Positions 26,508-35,381 of a DNA stretch of 41,767 nt are shown here, piece by piece. Positions within the stretch are counted from its first letter, which is position 1. Every line of letters starts with the position of its first letter. This DNA comes from an uncultured Pelagibacteraceae bacterium. Lineage in GTDB: Bacteria > Pseudomonadota > Alphaproteobacteria > Pelagibacterales > Pelagibacteraceae. Both the position numbers and the translations under genes were made by a program. A model generated the notes under the pieces. It searched no databases, had not been told where the DNA came from, and was given only the letters and a program-made list of their open reading frames with translations. Location of the stretch: contig CACJYR010000011.1 in the NCBI GenBank assembly GCA_902597675.1, forward strand, positions 1-41,767, written 5' to 3'.

Positions 26508-27063
26508 GTGATCTTTTAGATAAAATTCTTTGAAGAGTTCTTCGGTGCATTTTTAGTCTTCTTGCTGTCTCTGAAACATTTCTGTTACATAATTCAAAAA
26601 CTCTGTGTATATGTTCCCACTTTACTCTATCTGCTGACATTGGATTTTCGGGTGGAGCTGCTTTTTTAGCAGGATCAGCTAAAAGAGCTTTTTCAACATC
26701 ATCTGCATCTGCAGGTTTAGCCAAATAATCAATTGCACCCTCTTTTATTGCTGCAACAGCAGTTGGAATATTTCCATATCCTGTTAACATTATTATTCTA
26801 CTTTCAGGATTAGAGGTTTGTATTTGTTTTACAACTTCTAAACCATTACCATCACCTAATCTTAAATCAACAACAGCAAAACCTGGTTTTTTTGCTTTGA
26901 CCGTATCAATACCTTTTTGTACACCCTCAGCTTGAATAACTTCAAAACCCTTTTTTTCCATAGCCCTTGCCAATCTTTCTCTAAATGGATTGTCATCATC
27001 AACAATTAATAGTGATTTATTGTTGAAATCAGCTAAGTTTTGTAATGCACCTTCGTTTTTCAT
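26500..27063 (-). CDS. regA: Response regulator RegA/PrrA/ActR family
   Basis: A 187-residue two-domain regulator. The receiver (about 15-130) has SLLIVDDDNPFRERLARAM, the phospho-acceptor aspartate in PGFAVVDLRLGDGNG, and the threonine/lysine pair in MLTGYG and DYLAKPA. A short linker rich in alanine and proline precedes a Fis-type helix-turn-helix with NVSETARRLKMHRRTLQRIL, the near-invariant RegA signature. RegB/RegA systems link redox state to respiratory, carbon and nitrogen genes in alphaproteobacteria. The kinase gene regB is not adjacent in this window. Transcribed divergently from the polyamine operon across 148 bases. Confidence 0.93.
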   Translation of the reverse strand: MKNEGALQNLADFNNKSLLIVDDDNPFRERLARAMEKKGFEVIQAEGVQKGIDTVKAKKPGFAVVDLRLGDGNGLEVVKQIQTSNPESRIIMLTGYGNIPTAVAAIKEGAIDYLAKPADADDVEKALLADPAKKAAPPENPMSADRVKWEHIHRVFELCNRNVSETARRLKMHRRTLQRILSKRSPK

Positions 27064-27211
27064 GAGTCCAATATGGGAATTTTTTACGTCAATTCAAGAG
27101 GTCATTATTTGCTTTACATTCGCTAAGTATTGAATTAATTGCTCGATTTATTAAAGTTTTTTTAAATAAAGAGACTTTTTTTTGTTAAATTTTTTTTGGG
27201 GGGCATGAAAA
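27064..27211. other. Intergenic region between regA and the polyamine operon
   Basis: This 148-base divergent spacer is one of the largest in the window. It is AT-rich with several T-runs. Just before the decarboxylase gene it holds eight T (27190-27197) directly followed by six G (27198-27203). The G-run is the only plausible Shine-Dalgarno, eight bases before the ATG at 27212. I see no convincing sigma-70 promoter, riboswitch fold or terminator. A tiny frame from an ATG at 27205 (six codons) overlaps the start and is probably fortuitous. Confidence 0.6.
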
Positions 27212-28396
27212 ATGCAAAAATTTAAGTCAGTTGTGGAATTAGTTAATCAACTGAGACCAGACAAACCGGTTTATTGTATTAGAAAGAAATCAATTCTTTC
27301 AGCCTCCAAATTTTTTCAAAAAAACTTTCCAGGTGAAATTCTATATGCTGTCAAAACTAATCCTCATCCTGAGGTAATCAAAACTTTATTAAAAAGTGGT
27401 ATTAATCAATTTGATGTTGCCTCAGTGGAAGAAATAAAAGCAGTCAGAAAATTTGATCAAGTATCTAAGTGTTCTTTCATGCACACAATTAAAAGTAGAG
27501 AAGATATAAGTGAAGCATACTTCAAATATGGAGTCAAAACATTTGCACTTGATACTAAAGATGAATTGATAAAAATTATTGAGAGCACCAGCAATGCAAA
27601 AGATTTAGAATTATTTGTAAGAGTGGCTGTATCAAATGAACATGCTGAAATTGATTTATCAAAAAAATTTGGTGCTATAAATTCGGAGGCGGCAGGACTT
27701 TTAAGATTAGTAAAACAACATTCAAAAAAGATTGGATTAAGTTTTCATGTTGGGTCGCAATGTATGCATCCAATTTCATACTCAAAAGGAATTTCCGAAA
27801 TTGCAAATATAATAAAAAAAACGAAAATTGTTCCTGATTATTTAAATATAGGAGGCGGCTTTCCAACTATCTATCCAGATTTAATTCCACCCTCTTTAGA
27901 GAGTTATTTTGATGAAATTAAGAAAGGTTTAGAAAATTTAAAGATTGAAAAATTACCAGAAATCATTTGTGAACCAGGTAGAGCCTTAGTCGCTGAAAGT
28001 GGTTCAACTATAGTTCGGGTTAACTTAAGAAAAAAACAGAAACTTTATATAAATGATGGAACTTATGGAACACTTTTTGATGCAGGAACACCGAATATTG
28101 TGTTTCCATCTAAAATGATAAAAGATAATTCAAACAAAATTATTTCAAAAAAATTAACTGCATTTGATTTTTATGGACCAACATGCGACAGCATGGATTA
28201 TATGAAAGGACCTTTCCTTTTACCTAATAATATTAAAGAAAATGATTATATAGAACTTGGTCAATTAGGTTCATACGGCCTGACCTTTAGAACACAGTTT
28301 AATGGTTTCTATTCTGATAAAATTTATGAAGTTGAAGATAATGCTATAATGAGCCTCTATAACAAAGACAGCAACAAAGATACTTTAGTTGCTTAA
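27212..28396 (+). CDS. PLP-dependent ornithine/lysine decarboxylase (fold III)
   Basis: Alanine-racemase-fold decarboxylase of 394 residues making a diamine, probably putrescine or cadaverine. PLP is held by Lys48 in ILYAVKTNPHPEVI; LSFHVGSQC, NIGGGFPTIYP and ICEPGRALVAESG bind the cofactor; the active-site cysteine is in GPTCDSMDYM. That set matches ornithine and lysine/ornithine decarboxylases better than diaminopimelate decarboxylase, which usually has other residues at the CESxD and EPGR contexts. It is first in a three-gene operon with a deoxyhypusine-synthase homologue (TAATG overlap) and a ureohydrolase, so polyamine synthesis is the likely role. Ornithine versus lysine is not settled. 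Confidence 0.87.
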   Translation: MQKFKSVVELVNQLRPDKPVYCIRKKSILSASKFFQKNFPGEILYAVKTNPHPEVIKTLLKSGINQFDVASVEEIKAVRKFDQVSKCSFMHTIKSREDISEAYFKYGVKTFALDTKDELIKIIESTSNAKDLELFVRVAVSNEHAEIDLSKKFGAINSEAAGLLRLVKQHSKKIGLSFHVGSQCMHPISYSKGISEIANIIKKTKIVPDYLNIGGGFPTIYPDLIPPSLESYFDEIKKGLENLKIEKLPEIICEPGRALVAESGSTIVRVNLRKKQKLYINDGTYGTLFDAGTPNIVFPSKMIKDNSNKIISKKLTAFDFYGPTCDSMDYMKGPFLLPNNIKENDYIELGQLGSYGLTFRTQFNGFYSDKIYEVEDNAIMSLYNKDSNKDTLVA

Positions 28397-29439
28397 TGTC
28401 AAAAAATAAAAATCTAGGACATAATAGTAAAAAAGACTTTCTTAAAAATCCAGTTGAACATATAGATATTACATCTTTTGACTCTAGAAAAATTATTTCA
28501 TCAATGGAGAAAATGTCATTTGTCTCTAGAGAAACTGCAAACGCAGCAAATATCTATAATGAAATGTTAAAAGATAAAGATTGTACAATTTTTCTAACTT
28601 TAGCTGGTTCGACCTCAGCAGCTGGTTGTATGAATATTTACAAAGATTTAGTCAAATACAATATGGTAGATGCAATCGTTGCAACTGGTGCTTCGATAAT
28701 TGATATGGATTTTTTTGAGGCATTAGGATTTAAGCACTATCAAGGCTCTCAATTTCAAGATGATACCGAACTTAGAAAAAATTATATTGATAGAATATAC
28801 GATACGTATATTGATGAAGATGAATTACAAATTTGTGATAAGAAAATTTGTGAAATAGCTGATAACTTGGAGCCTAGAAGCTATACCTCTAGAGAATTTA
28901 TTCACGAAATGGGAAAATATCTTAAAAAAAACTCAGTAAAGAAAGGCTCTTTAATTGAAACTGCCTATGATTACAATGTGCCAATATTCTGTCCTGCTTT
29001 TACAGACTCTAGCGCTGGTTTTGGTTTAGTAATTCATCAAGAAAAGAACCCGAAATCTCATATTACAATAGACTCTATAAGAGAATTTCGAGAATTAACT
29101 GAAATAAAAATTAAATCAAAAGGTTCTGGATTATTTATGATAGGTGGCGGAGTGCCAAAAAATTTTATTCAGGACACAGTCATATGTGCTGAACTTTTAG
29201 GTAAAGATGTTGAAATGCATAAATATGCTGTGCAAATTACTGTAGCAGACTCAAGAGATGGTGCGTGTAGCAGTTCAACTTTAAAAGAGGCAAGTTCATG
29301 GGGTAAAGTTGATGTCACGAAAGAACAAATGGTTTTTGCTGAGGCAACAAGTGTATTACCTTTAATTGCAAGTGATGCATATCATAAAGGTGAATGGAAA
29401 AATAGAGATAGAAAAAACTTTACAAAAATTTTTGGATAA
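28396..29439 (+). CDS. Deoxyhypusine-synthase-like enzyme
   Basis: A bacterial member of the deoxyhypusine synthase (DHS) family, 347 residues. In eukaryotes and archaea DHS moves the aminobutyl group of spermidine to eIF5A; bacteria lack that substrate, and plant homospermidine synthase evolved from DHS. NAD-binding segments such as LTLAGSTSAAGCMNIYKDLV, VATGASIIDMDFFEALG and MIGGGVPKNFIQDTVI are conserved. The catalytic lysine corresponds to Lys304 in SSWGKVD. Its ATG overlaps the decarboxylase stop, and a SpeB-type gene follows. A polyamine aminobutyl transfer (for example homospermidine formation) is my inference. Confidence 0.88.
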   Translation: MSKNKNLGHNSKKDFLKNPVEHIDITSFDSRKIISSMEKMSFVSRETANAANIYNEMLKDKDCTIFLTLAGSTSAAGCMNIYKDLVKYNMVDAIVATGASIIDMDFFEALGFKHYQGSQFQDDTELRKNYIDRIYDTYIDEDELQICDKKICEIADNLEPRSYTSREFIHEMGKYLKKNSVKKGSLIETAYDYNVPIFCPAFTDSSAGFGLVIHQEKNPKSHITIDSIREFRELTEIKIKSKGSGLFMIGGGVPKNFIQDTVICAELLGKDVEMHKYAVQITVADSRDGACSSSTLKEASSWGKVDVTKEQMVFAEATSVLPLIASDAYHKGEWKNRDRKNFTKIFG

Positions 29440-29443
29440 AACA

Positions 29444-30325
29444 TTGCAATATCTTTCAAATAAAAAAGGGTTTCTTGGAATAGATAATAAATTCAATTTT
29501 AAAGAAAAAGTTGTAATTGTTCCTTTTGGTCTGGAAAAAACTGTGAGTTATGGTGGTGGGACTAAAAATGGCCCAAAAGAGATAATTAAAGCTTCACATC
29601 AAGTTGAATTATATGATGAGGAATTAAATTGTGAACCTTACAAAAAAATAGGAATTAAAACTTTAAAGCCTTTTAAGATTGATAAAAATATTAAAAAAGC
29701 TTTAAAAAAGATAGCTAGCATAAATAAAGAAATTCTTAATAATAAACTTTTTCCAATGACTTTTGGTGGTGAACATTCAATCACACCAGGATGTATTGTT
29801 CCGTTTGTTAAAAAACATAAAAATATCTGCCTCTTACATTTTGATGCTCATGCAGATTTAAGAGAAAGTTATAATGGTGAAAAATTTTCACATGCATCTG
29901 CTATTAGAAGATGTTTAGATTATAAAAACGTTTCAATAATCTCATTTGGAATTAGAAATATTTCTAAAGAGGAAATACCTTTTTTAAAAAAAAATAAATC
30001 TAGAATTAGTATTTTTTGGGCAAAAGATAAGGCAAAATGGAATTTGAAAAAATTTAAAAAACTAATTAAAAATAAGACTGTTTATCTAACTTTCGATGTA
30101 GATGGATTAGACTCGAGTATCATGCCTGCAACTGGAACACCTGAACCTGGCGGTTTATTATGGGATGAAGTTTTAGATATAATTAAGATTGCAGCCAAAA
30201 ACTCAAACATCGTTGGCGCAGATATAAATGAGCTCGCACCGATCAAAGGATTTAATTCCTACAATTTTCTAGTAGCAAAGTTGGCTTATAAAATATTATC
30301 TTATAAATATTTATATAAAATCTAA
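29444..30325 (+). CDS. Agmatinase/arginase-family ureohydrolase
   Basis: Dimanganese hydrolase that removes urea from a guanidino compound. All metal ligands are visible: MTFGGEHSITPG, LLHFDAHADLRESY and LTFDVDGLDSSIMPATGTPEPGG. The family includes agmatinase, arginase, guanidinobutyrase and aminopropylagmatine ureohydrolase; polyamine neighbours favour agmatine or a substituted agmatine. The start is uncertain. The only in-frame ATGs before the conserved region (29366, 29375) lie 65-74 bases inside the upstream gene. I prefer the TTG at 29444 (reading LQYLSNKKGF), four bases after the upstream stop, giving 293 residues. Its stop interlocks with the convergent yhhQ gene. Confidence 0.85.
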   Translation: MQYLSNKKGFLGIDNKFNFKEKVVIVPFGLEKTVSYGGGTKNGPKEIIKASHQVELYDEELNCEPYKKIGIKTLKPFKIDKNIKKALKKIASINKEILNNKLFPMTFGGEHSITPGCIVPFVKKHKNICLLHFDAHADLRESYNGEKFSHASAIRRCLDYKNVSIISFGIRNISKEEIPFLKKNKSRISIFWAKDKAKWNLKKFKKLIKNKTVYLTFDVDGLDSSIMPATGTPEPGGLLWDEVLDIIKIAAKNSNIVGADINELAPIKGFNSYNFLVAKLAYKILSYKYLYKI

Positions 30326-30870
30326 ACTGGTTTAAGCGTTTTCAGCAGTAGTCTGAAAGGGATTAACATCATTAAAGCAACAAAAATTTTTACACTTAAA
30401 TCTCCTAAAGATAATGTGATCCAAGGAATGCCTGTTCCATAAAAAGATATTGAAAAAAATATAAACGTATCAATTGTTGAACCTATCAAAGATGACGTTA
30501 AAGGTGCAACAAACCATTCTTTTTTTCTCAATTTATCAAAAATTTGAACATCTAAGAGTTGGGCAACTAAAAAGGCAGTACCCGATCCAATTGCAATTCT
30601 TATAGATATCAAGTCTGTAAAGTTTGTTGAGAATAAAAGCGTAAAGCTAATACCTATAGCAAAACCAATATAAACAATTTTTCTTGCAATTATCTTACCA
30701 AAAGATCTGTTGGCTAAATCCGTGATCAAGAAAGCAATTGGATAGCTAAAAGCTCCATAAGTTAATATTTCTTCTAAACCATAATGTTTTATAGGGAACT
30801 GAACTAAATAATTTGATGCTAAAACAACTGCTCCCATTAAAAATGAGAGTATAAAAAAAATTTTATTCAT
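30322..30870 (-). CDS. yhhQ: Queuosine precursor transporter (YhhQ/VUT family)
   Basis: Inner-membrane protein of 182 residues with about six membrane segments, from the VUT/QPTR family that imports preQ0/preQ1 for queuosine in tRNA wobble positions. Characteristic pieces are LEEILTYGAFSYPIAFLITDLANRSFG, IRIAIGSGTAFLVAQLLDVQIFDKLR and APLTSSLIGSTIDTFIFFSISFYG. Its ATG overlaps the stop of rpmB (TAATG), so it is translationally coupled to a ribosomal protein gene. Its stop shares CTAA with the stop of the convergent ureohydrolase gene. Confidence 0.9.
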   Translation of the reverse strand: MNKIFFILSFLMGAVVLASNYLVQFPIKHYGLEEILTYGAFSYPIAFLITDLANRSFGKIIARKIVYIGFAIGISFTLLFSTNFTDLISIRIAIGSGTAFLVAQLLDVQIFDKLRKKEWFVAPLTSSLIGSTIDTFIFFSISFYGTGIPWITLSLGDLSVKIFVALMMLIPFRLLLKTLKPV

Positions 30871-31184
30871 TAAGCTGTCTTAGATTGAATTGATTTTTTT
30901 TGAAATGGAGACTTAATTAATAAACTTTTCTTCATCTTCTTTAATCTTGGAGATAAATTTTTATTTTTTACAGTCTTTAAAAACTCGTCAAAACTTCCTT
31001 TTTTATCTACAGATCTTACACCAGCATTACTTACAGTGAGTTTCATGCTTCTCTTTAAAAGTTCACTGGTAAATTTTACTTTTTTTAAATTAGGTAAAAA
31101 TCTTCTCTTTGTCTTATTATTAGCATGACTAACATTATGACCTTTAAGAGGAATTTTGCCGGTAAGTTCACATTTTTTTGACAT
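30870..31184 (-). CDS. rpmB: 50S ribosomal protein L28
   Basis: Basic ribosomal protein of 104 residues. The L28 start [33 protein letters not shown] is present in the expected form (MSRxCxxTGKxPxxGNxVSHANxKTKRRF), and [28 protein letters not shown] follows. The length fits the alphaproteobacterial form, longer than the E. coli one. A sigma-70-type promoter lies just upstream, leaving a very short leader. yhhQ overlaps its stop codon. Confidence 0.97.
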   Translation of the reverse strand: MSKKCELTGKIPLKGHNVSHANNKTKRRFLPNLKKVKFTSELLKRSMKLTVSNAGVRSVDKKGSFDEFLKTVKNKNLSPRLKKMKKSLLIKSPFQKKSIQSKTA

Positions 31185-31196
31185 AATATTTTCGAC

Positions 31197-31225
31197 TATA
31201 TAAGGTGAGTTTATGATTGCGTCAA
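31197..31225 (-). promoter_or_regulatory. Candidate sigma-70 promoter of rpmB-yhhQ
   Basis: On the minus strand TTGACG (31220-31225) is followed, after 17 bases, by TATATA (31197-31202). The predicted start of transcription falls near 31190, only about six bases before the rpmB ATG, so the leader would be nearly absent. It lies wholly in the 52-base gap after pyrD, which supports a transcript start at a strongly expressed ribosomal gene. Assigned by eye. Confidence 0.6.
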
Positions 31226-31236
31226 GTTTATAAAAT

Positions 31237-32289
31237 TTAAGAAGTTGTTTTTTTTCCTATGATTTCACTATAATGTTTAACTCCATCTCTTATCAATAAT
31301 TCCTTAAGCTCTTTTTTTATAAGGTTTACAATATTTGGTCCTCTGTATACCATACCTGTATAAAGTTGAACATAACTCGCTCCAGCTAAAAACTTATTGT
31401 ATGCACTTATTCCAGAGTCCACTCCACCAACTCCAATAATTTTAATTTTATTACCAAGAGTTTTATAAAATTTATTAATCAGTATCGTAGATTTTTCCTC
31501 TATTGGTTTACCTGATAAACCTCCTTTTTGATGCTTTTGAATGTCACTTAATTTATCTCGAGTAGAGTCAGAGGTGTTTGATAAAATGACTGCTTTTATA
31601 TTATTGCTTAAAAGAACATCAGAAATTTTGGGTATTTCCTGGTCTTTAATATCTGGTGAGACTTTTACTACAATTGGAATTTTTGAATTTAGTTTTGTTT
31701 TTTCACTATTGATTATATTTAATAAACTATTCAATTTTTCCTGATCATGAAAATTTCTGAGCTCTTCAGTGTTGGGAGATGAAATATTAATCGTAATATA
31801 GTCTGCAAATTCATGGAAGGTTTTTAAACATTCAACATAATCCTTCAATCTATCATTTGTATCTTTATTAGGACCTATGTTAATTCCAAGTAAACCAATT
31901 TGTTTATTACTTGAGATCCTATCAACAATGTTTTTTGCACCTAAATTATTAAAGCCCAATCTATTAATTAATGCCTCATCTTCAACTAATCTAAAAACTC
32001 TTGGCTTGGGGTTACCATATTGTTTTAGAGGTGTAACTGTGCCTACCTCCACAAAACCAAATCCCAATTTAAATAAAGAATTATAAACCTCAGCATTTTT
32101 GTCAAATCCTGCTGCCATTCCAATTGGATTTTCTATTTCTTTTTCAAATAATTTAGTCTTGAATAAATGGCTATTTTTATTTTTATCCAAAACATTTGGC
32201 ACAAAATTAAATTTTAATGACTTAATTGCCAAACCATGGGCTGTCTCTGGATCAAGTTTAAAAATTAAAGATCTTAAATTTGAAAACAT
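31237..32289 (-). CDS. pyrD: Dihydroorotate dehydrogenase (quinone), class 2
   Basis: Membrane-associated flavoenzyme of pyrimidine synthesis that oxidises dihydroorotate with ubiquinone. The 350 residues contain an N-terminal membrane-association helix ([25 protein letters not shown]), then [31 protein letters not shown], the catalytic-serine loop [23 protein letters not shown], and [30 protein letters not shown] for the FMN phosphate. Class 2 is shown by the N-terminal helix and the serine base. Its ATG overlaps the lysS stop (TAATG). Confidence 0.96.
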   Translation of the reverse strand: MFSNLRSLIFKLDPETAHGLAIKSLKFNFVPNVLDKNKNSHLFKTKLFEKEIENPIGMAAGFDKNAEVYNSLFKLGFGFVEVGTVTPLKQYGNPKPRVFRLVEDEALINRLGFNNLGAKNIVDRISSNKQIGLLGINIGPNKDTNDRLKDYVECLKTFHEFADYITINISSPNTEELRNFHDQEKLNSLLNIINSEKTKLNSKIPIVVKVSPDIKDQEIPKISDVLLSNNIKAVILSNTSDSTRDKLSDIQKHQKGGLSGKPIEEKSTILINKFYKTLGNKIKIIGVGGVDSGISAYNKFLAGASYVQLYTGMVYRGPNIVNLIKKELKELLIRDGVKHYSEIIGKKTTS

Positions 32290-33851
32290 TATTTAATTTT
32301 ATTTATTATAAGATCTTTAGTTTCTTTAACACCAAAAAAACTTATAAAAAAACCCATTCGTGGGCCGTTTTCGACTCCAAATACAACTTCATAAATTAAT
32401 TTAAACCAGTCTCTCAAATTTTCTGAATACCCATTTTCTTTTCCTGTTGAATAAATTAAAGTTTGAATTTCCTCAGGAGACATCTTGTCATTGCATTTAT
32501 CTAAGGTTGATATTAAAGCCTCTAGTGCTTTTTTTTCTATTTGATCAGGTATTTTATATTTTTTTTTGGCTTTTATTACATCATTAAAATATTTAATAGC
32601 ATAACCAACTAGATTATCAAAAATGGGGTGATCTTTTTCAGAAATATTTTCCTTATATTTTTTTACAAACTTCCATAATAATTCTTTGTTTTCGGCATTA
32701 CTTGTTTCTACAAGATTTAATAACATAGAAAATGACATAATCATTTTTTCTTTTGGAACACTACCATTATGAACATGCCATACTGGATTCATCAGTAACT
32801 GAAGCTCATCTTGGGTTTTGGCCTTTTCAATAAATTCTAAATATTCATCGACCGCTTTTGGAACTATCTCATTATAAAGTTTTTTAGCTCTTTTCGGATT
32901 TTGATACATATATAATGATAAACTTTCTGGTGAGGCGTACTCCAACCATTGCTCGATTGTTAATCCATTCCCTTTTGATTTAGAAATCTTTTCCCCTTTC
33001 TCATCCAAAAAGAGTTCATAAGCAAAACCAGATGGGTTTTTTTTTCCAATAAGTTTAATAATTTTAGTGGATAATATTGCACTTTCTATCAGATCTTTTC
33101 CGTACATTTCAAAGTCAACATCTAACGCATACCATCTCATGGCCCAATCTACTTTCCACTGAAGTTTACAATGACCATCTAATATACTTGATTCTAAATC
33201 TTGACCTTTATTATCAAACACAATTTTAGACTTAGAATTATCAATTTCTTTAACTGGAATTTCCAAAACATGTCCTGTTTCTGGACAAATAGGAAGAAAT
33301 GGACAATAAGTTTTTTGACGTTCTTTTCCTAAAGTAGGCATAATGATATTCATTATTCCATCATAATTATCTAAAATAATTTGAAGTGTTGGATTAAAAA
33401 AACCTGATTTATACAATTGAGTAGAGCTTTTGAAATTATATTTAAAATTAAAACTATTTAAAAACTTTTTTAATTTCTCATTATTATGTTCACCAAAACT
33501 ATTATATTTTTCAAAGGGATCTGGTACGTTTGTCAAAGGTTTATGAAGGTTTTTTTCTAACAATTCTTTATTGGGTACATTGTCTGGTACTTTTCTAAGA
33601 CCATCCATGTCATCAGAAAAAGTGATAATTTCTGTTGGAAGATCAGTTAATTGTTTTAACGCATTAACCATCATAGAAGTTCTAGCAACTTCTCCAAATG
33701 TCCCTATGTGAGGAAGTCCACTTGGGCCATATCCAGTCTGTAGTGTAATTTTACCTTTTTTTTCTAAAAAAGATTTTCTTTCCCTAAGCATTTTTTTTGC
33801 TTCAACGATTGGCCAAGAGCTTGTTTTTTCTAAGTTTTCTTTTTTTATCAT
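32289..33851 (-). CDS. lysS: Lysyl-tRNA synthetase, class I
   Basis: Class I LysRS (archaeal type, also usual in alphaproteobacteria), 520 residues, charging tRNA-Lys. The HIGH-type motif is GPSGLPHIGTFGEVARTSM and the KMSKS-type loop is KGEKISKSKGNGLTIEQW. Zinc or structural cysteines appear around TYCPFLPICPETGHVLE. The C-terminal helical domain binds the anticodon. It is first in a pair with pyrD and diverges from trkH over 87 bases. There is no sign of the unrelated class II enzyme in the window. Confidence 0.96.
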   Translation of the reverse strand: MIKKENLEKTSSWPIVEAKKMLRERKSFLEKKGKITLQTGYGPSGLPHIGTFGEVARTSMMVNALKQLTDLPTEIITFSDDMDGLRKVPDNVPNKELLEKNLHKPLTNVPDPFEKYNSFGEHNNEKLKKFLNSFNFKYNFKSSTQLYKSGFFNPTLQIILDNYDGIMNIIMPTLGKERQKTYCPFLPICPETGHVLEIPVKEIDNSKSKIVFDNKGQDLESSILDGHCKLQWKVDWAMRWYALDVDFEMYGKDLIESAILSTKIIKLIGKKNPSGFAYELFLDEKGEKISKSKGNGLTIEQWLEYASPESLSLYMYQNPKRAKKLYNEIVPKAVDEYLEFIEKAKTQDELQLLMNPVWHVHNGSVPKEKMIMSFSMLLNLVETSNAENKELLWKFVKKYKENISEKDHPIFDNLVGYAIKYFNDVIKAKKKYKIPDQIEKKALEALISTLDKCNDKMSPEEIQTLIYSTGKENGYSENLRDWFKLIYEVVFGVENGPRMGFFISFFGVKETKDLIINKIK

Positions 33852-33938
33852 GAATAATTCAACAAAATCTTTAATTAGCGAACTACTTAATTCTTATAGA
33901 GTTGAAATTTATTTACCATAAAATAATGTTCTTTCAAA

Positions 33939-35378
33939 ATGTCTAATTATAAAACAGTTTTTTTCACTCTTGGAATTCTTCAAATAATTCTCGGTATTTT
34001 TATGCTTGTTCCAATAATTGTACAATTTATTTATGGTCAAATAGACTCTTCTTTTTTTGGTGCAGCAATTGTTACAATCATTTTTGGAACCTTATTTTTT
34101 CTCTCCAATTTAGATCATGAAAAAAAACTTAATTTACAACAAGCATTCCTTCTAACTGCATTAGCATGGTTAAGTATTGCTATATTTGGTTCATTACCCT
34201 TTATATTCTCTAATTTGGAATTTTCAGTCACAAATGCCTTTTTTGAAAGTATGTCAGGTATTACAACAACTGGTTCTACAATCATATCAAATTTAGAGAA
34301 TATGCCTAAAGGGATATTATTTTGGAGAGCAATACTTCAATGGTTGGGAGGTATTGGTGTCATAGTGATGGCGATTACATTAATGCCCATAATGAATGTT
34401 GGGGGAATGCAATTATTCAAAATTTCAAACAATGATTCATCTGAAAAAATTCTTCCAAAGTCTAAAGAGGTTGCTCTAAGATTGATTTATATTTACTCTG
34501 GATTAACAGCGCTATGTGCAATCACTTACAATATTTTTGGAATGAATATTTTTGATAGTATTACACATTCGATGACAACTATAGCAACTGGTGGATTCTC
34601 TAATTATAATCAATCCATTGGTTTTTTTAATAGCTTAGCGATAGAAACTACGGCTATGATATTTATTATTTTAGGAAGTGTTCCATTTATCGTGTACATT
34701 AAATTTTTGAATGGCAATAGGTCTATTTTTACATCAGATTCTCAAATCAAAACTTTTATTAAGATAATATTTATATCGATTTTTATTTTATCAATTTATC
34801 TTACTTTAAACAATTCAAGTTCATTTGATTTAAGATCAATTTTCTTTAACGTTATTTCTATTCTAACCGGAACTGGTTATGTCAATGCTCAATTTGACAA
34901 TTGGGGTAGCTTTCCTCTAGTATTATTTTTAGCTTTGATGTTCATAGGTGGCTGTGCTGGTTCAACAACATGTGGTATAAAAATATTTCGTTTTCAAATT
35001 CTTTATTCATTTGTAATTAATCAACTAAAAAAAATTATTTACCCTAAAGGTGTTTTTGTGTTGAAATACGATAAAAATCCAATTGATGATAAATTCATAG
35101 CATCGATCATTTCTTTTATTTACATGTACTTAATAATATTTTTTTTATTGTCTGCGTTATTATCTTTAAATGGACTTGATTTTATAACCGCAATTTCAGG
35201 TGCTGCGACCTCTATTTCAAATGTGGGTCCAGGTTTAGGATCAATAATTGGACCTAATGGTAATTTCTCCTCATTACCAGATTTTTCCAAATGGATTTTA
35301 ACAATCGGCATGATCTTAGGCAGACTGGAGTTATTTGCTATATTAGTCTTATTTTTACCTTCATTCTGGAGGAATTAA
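33939..35378 (+). CDS. trkH: Trk-type potassium uptake protein TrkH
   Basis: Inner-membrane potassium channel subunit of 479 residues with four M1-P-M2 repeats. The four selectivity-filter loops are recognisable: SGITTTGSTI, IATGGFSNYN, TGTGYVNAQF and SNVGPGLGSI. The usual TrkH elements GGIGVIVMAITLMPIMNVGGMQLF and GGCAGSTTCGIKIFRFQIL are present. TrkH normally needs the cytosolic NAD-binding subunit TrkA, which is not encoded here. A small gap (three bases) separates it from the AmpG-like gene downstream, so all three plus-strand genes 33939-37503 may be one transcript. Confidence 0.94.
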   Translation: MSNYKTVFFTLGILQIILGIFMLVPIIVQFIYGQIDSSFFGAAIVTIIFGTLFFLSNLDHEKKLNLQQAFLLTALAWLSIAIFGSLPFIFSNLEFSVTNAFFESMSGITTTGSTIISNLENMPKGILFWRAILQWLGGIGVIVMAITLMPIMNVGGMQLFKISNNDSSEKILPKSKEVALRLIYIYSGLTALCAITYNIFGMNIFDSITHSMTTIATGGFSNYNQSIGFFNSLAIETTAMIFIILGSVPFIVYIKFLNGNRSIFTSDSQIKTFIKIIFISIFILSIYLTLNNSSSFDLRSIFFNVISILTGTGYVNAQFDNWGSFPLVLFLALMFIGGCAGSTTCGIKIFRFQILYSFVINQLKKIIYPKGVFVLKYDKNPIDDKFIASIISFIYMYLIIFFLLSALLSLNGLDFITAISGAATSISNVGPGLGSIIGPNGNFSSLPDFSKWILTIGMILGRLELFAILVLFLPSFWRN

Positions 35379-35381
35379 AAA

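Noticed and set aside
27205-27225. Six-codon frame starting at the ATG at 27205, a possible leader peptide
   Set aside because: The G-run ribosome site is only one base from this ATG but ideally spaced for the ATG at 27212; the frame is too short to show selection.
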